Source: Mactra quadrangularis
Lineage: Eukaryota; Mollusca; Bivalvia; Venerida; Mactridae
Reading direction: 5' to 3'
NCBI GenBank assembly: GCA_025267735.1
Contig: CM046300.1
Coordinates: forward strand, 30,823,322-30,887,321
DNA: 64,000 nucleotides
Shown here: positions 63,036-64,000 of the stretch, piece after piece
Layout of the letters: every line of letters starts with the position of its first letter
How positions within the stretch are numbered: the stretch's first letter is position 1
Notes under the pieces: model-generated
What the model was told of the DNA's origin: nothing
Seen by the model: only the letters and a program-made list of their open reading frames with translations
The model's database searches: none
Made by a program: the position numbers and the translations under genes

Positions 63036-63269
63036 CTATTCTTTAACAGCTTTACCATTGACGTATAATGTATCATACGATACCCATGCTTGGTGTCCTT
63101 TATTCCTTTCCTCTTTCATTCTTTGTAATAGGATTCTTCTTTTAGCGGCGATTTCCGGTGGAAATTGTTCAGACACGTAAAAATTCGTACCATGTAGGTA
63201 TTTACTTTGTCCACGTACCATTTCTCTATCTCTATGAAAACTAAACTTCATCATCAAAGGCATTAACAT
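63036..63269 (-). pseudogene. LINE ORF1, C-terminal remnant
   Basis: 77 aa ending in TAG at 63036-63038. Motifs such as FHRDREMVRGQSKYLHGT, then FYVSEQFPPEI and VSYDTLYVNGKAV, are those of ORF1 C-terminal domains in invertebrate LINEs. A stop lies directly before the first ATG, so the element is 5'-truncated near 63270. ORF2 continues in the same frame right after the TAG. Confidence 0.75.
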
Positions 63270-63849
63270 TTATTAATCAGTGATAAGAGGTCATTATTTC
63301 AGTTTTTAACAGGCCCCCTAATGTTTTATGATCTATATTGTTCTCACAGCTGCAACAATAAACATGTGTTAATTGATCTTATCTTTTATTTTGGAATGTC
63401 AAACTGCTAGTGACACAATAAACACCAATTAACAATGATTATCATCTGCTCTTTTGAAAGATATTGATCTTAATCATTTCTTACTAATTTAAATGATGTA
63501 TATTTATGTTGTATTTGATATCGATTTATTTTTTCACATATTTTTAGTTTTGTATAATATTTCAACTGTCATAACTGTTTTACTAATTGTTGAAATATAT
63601 AATTCACACCATTAGATAGCAAATTTAATACTCTAAAATATTTGTTCTAACTTAAATTTGATTAAATCAATATTTATTATAGTAATTGCTTGTTAAAATA
63701 CATAGGTGTCAAAACAGTAGCCATCATTTAAACTTTCTATGAAGATAAGGTACATTTTATCTCTGACTTGTATGAGAATCTGATAAGGATCTGGTAGACT
63801 GCTCTATTAGGCAAGGGTTAAACGGTGTTTACTACAAATAAAAAATTAT
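63270..63849. other. AT-rich DNA with no supported gene
   Basis: Between the truncated LINE and the resumption of duplication sequence. No motif recognised. Confidence 0.45.
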
Positions 63850-64000
63850 ATGAATATCCAGGTTTTACTATATCGATATCAATGTTGCGATACAATAAAG
63901 TGTCTATTCAATCCTCCAGGAATCCAATATATTATCATTATACAAATGTGGGAGTATCATTTAAAGAGTTATTGCTAAAATGATTGAGTGTTCTTACGCT

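Larger units (their letters stand above)
56270..64000. repeat. Tandem segmental duplication, copy B (runs off the window)
   Basis: Counterpart of 48070-53815, enlarged by a SINE (58096-58314), the LINE (59625-63269) and an A/T-rich piece near 57400-57950. The final 150 bp (63850-64000) match 53650-53800 closely, so the duplication continues past the window edge. Confidence 0.7.

Overview
The window looks like nuclear DNA of a marine invertebrate, most probably a bivalve mollusc. It is AT-rich and gene-poor, packed with tRNA-derived SINEs, MITEs, fold-back repeats and LINEs, and carries one large virus-like DNA transposon. The mollusc assignment is an inference from the repeat types, not a proof. 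No host protein-coding gene can be called with confidence; one short candidate exon (6399-6526) and one unrecognised ORF (52056-52523) are the only host-side candidates.

The centre of interest is a complete Polinton/Maverick at 19826-37401 (17,576 bp). It has about 370-bp terminal inverted repeats (TIRs) beginning 5'-AGTAGTGTAGGG and a perfect 6-bp target-site duplication, CTGGTA, at 19820-19825 and 37402-37407. It interrupts an older minus-strand LINE. The reading-frame phase is the same on both sides of the duplicated target, so the excision site is clean. All six hallmark Polinton genes are open: protein-primed DNA polymerase B, packaging ATPase, rve integrase with a chromodomain, minor capsid (penton-like) protein, double-jelly-roll major capsid protein and adenain-like cysteine protease. 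Several accessory virion proteins are also present. The element is therefore recent and may be able to form virions.

Layout of the Polinton. The left end holds short outward-facing minus-strand genes (20187-20648, 21288-21608, 22317-22688) and one plus gene with three YPDL motifs (21828-22145). A divergent TATA promoter then starts the polymerase. The polymerase is followed by an accessory block: an F-box-like protein, an 82-aa protein, a CARD-only protein (27454-27747) and a 43-aa ORF. The structural block 28072-35608 is a run of genes that mostly touch or overlap at ATGA. The right end has two related small coiled-coil genes (35936-36400, 36815-37042).

Two kinds of mRNA 3' end are visible. 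The polymerase, structural and zinc-knuckle units end in ordinary AATAAA signals. The five terminal-region genes each end 14-24 nt before a 6-bp-stem, UUUC-type hairpin (GGCCCTTTTCAGGGCC), followed 12-15 nt later by a GAAAGAAT-like purine box. This is the architecture of replication-dependent histone mRNA 3' ends (stem-loop plus histone downstream element). I know of no description of this in a Polinton. It would tie these genes to S-phase processing through SLBP and U7 snRNP.

Other unusual Polinton features are GGTACC iterons repeated at exactly 31 bp in both TIRs, tandem AATGTAGGTCA (ROR/REV-ERB-type) promoter repeats, a possible OTU-like domain at the polymerase N-terminus, and a separate CCHC zinc-knuckle gene. 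The zinc-knuckle and YPDL genes together recall parts of a retroviral Gag.

Flanks. 1-19.8 kb holds SINEs, three hAT-like G-rich MITEs, a pogo/Tigger-like non-autonomous element, two PIF/Harbinger-like elements with TTA duplications, and a long inverted-repeat element interrupted by a 1.5-kb insertion. 37.4-48 kb holds the other LINE half, SINEs and an 0.8-kb fold-back. 48.1-64 kb is an old tandem segmental duplication (48.07-53.8 and 56.27-64.0 kb). Its second copy carries a LINE with an intact endonuclease/reverse transcriptase ORF (59625-63035, minus) and the tail of ORF1 in the same frame, separated by a single TAG.
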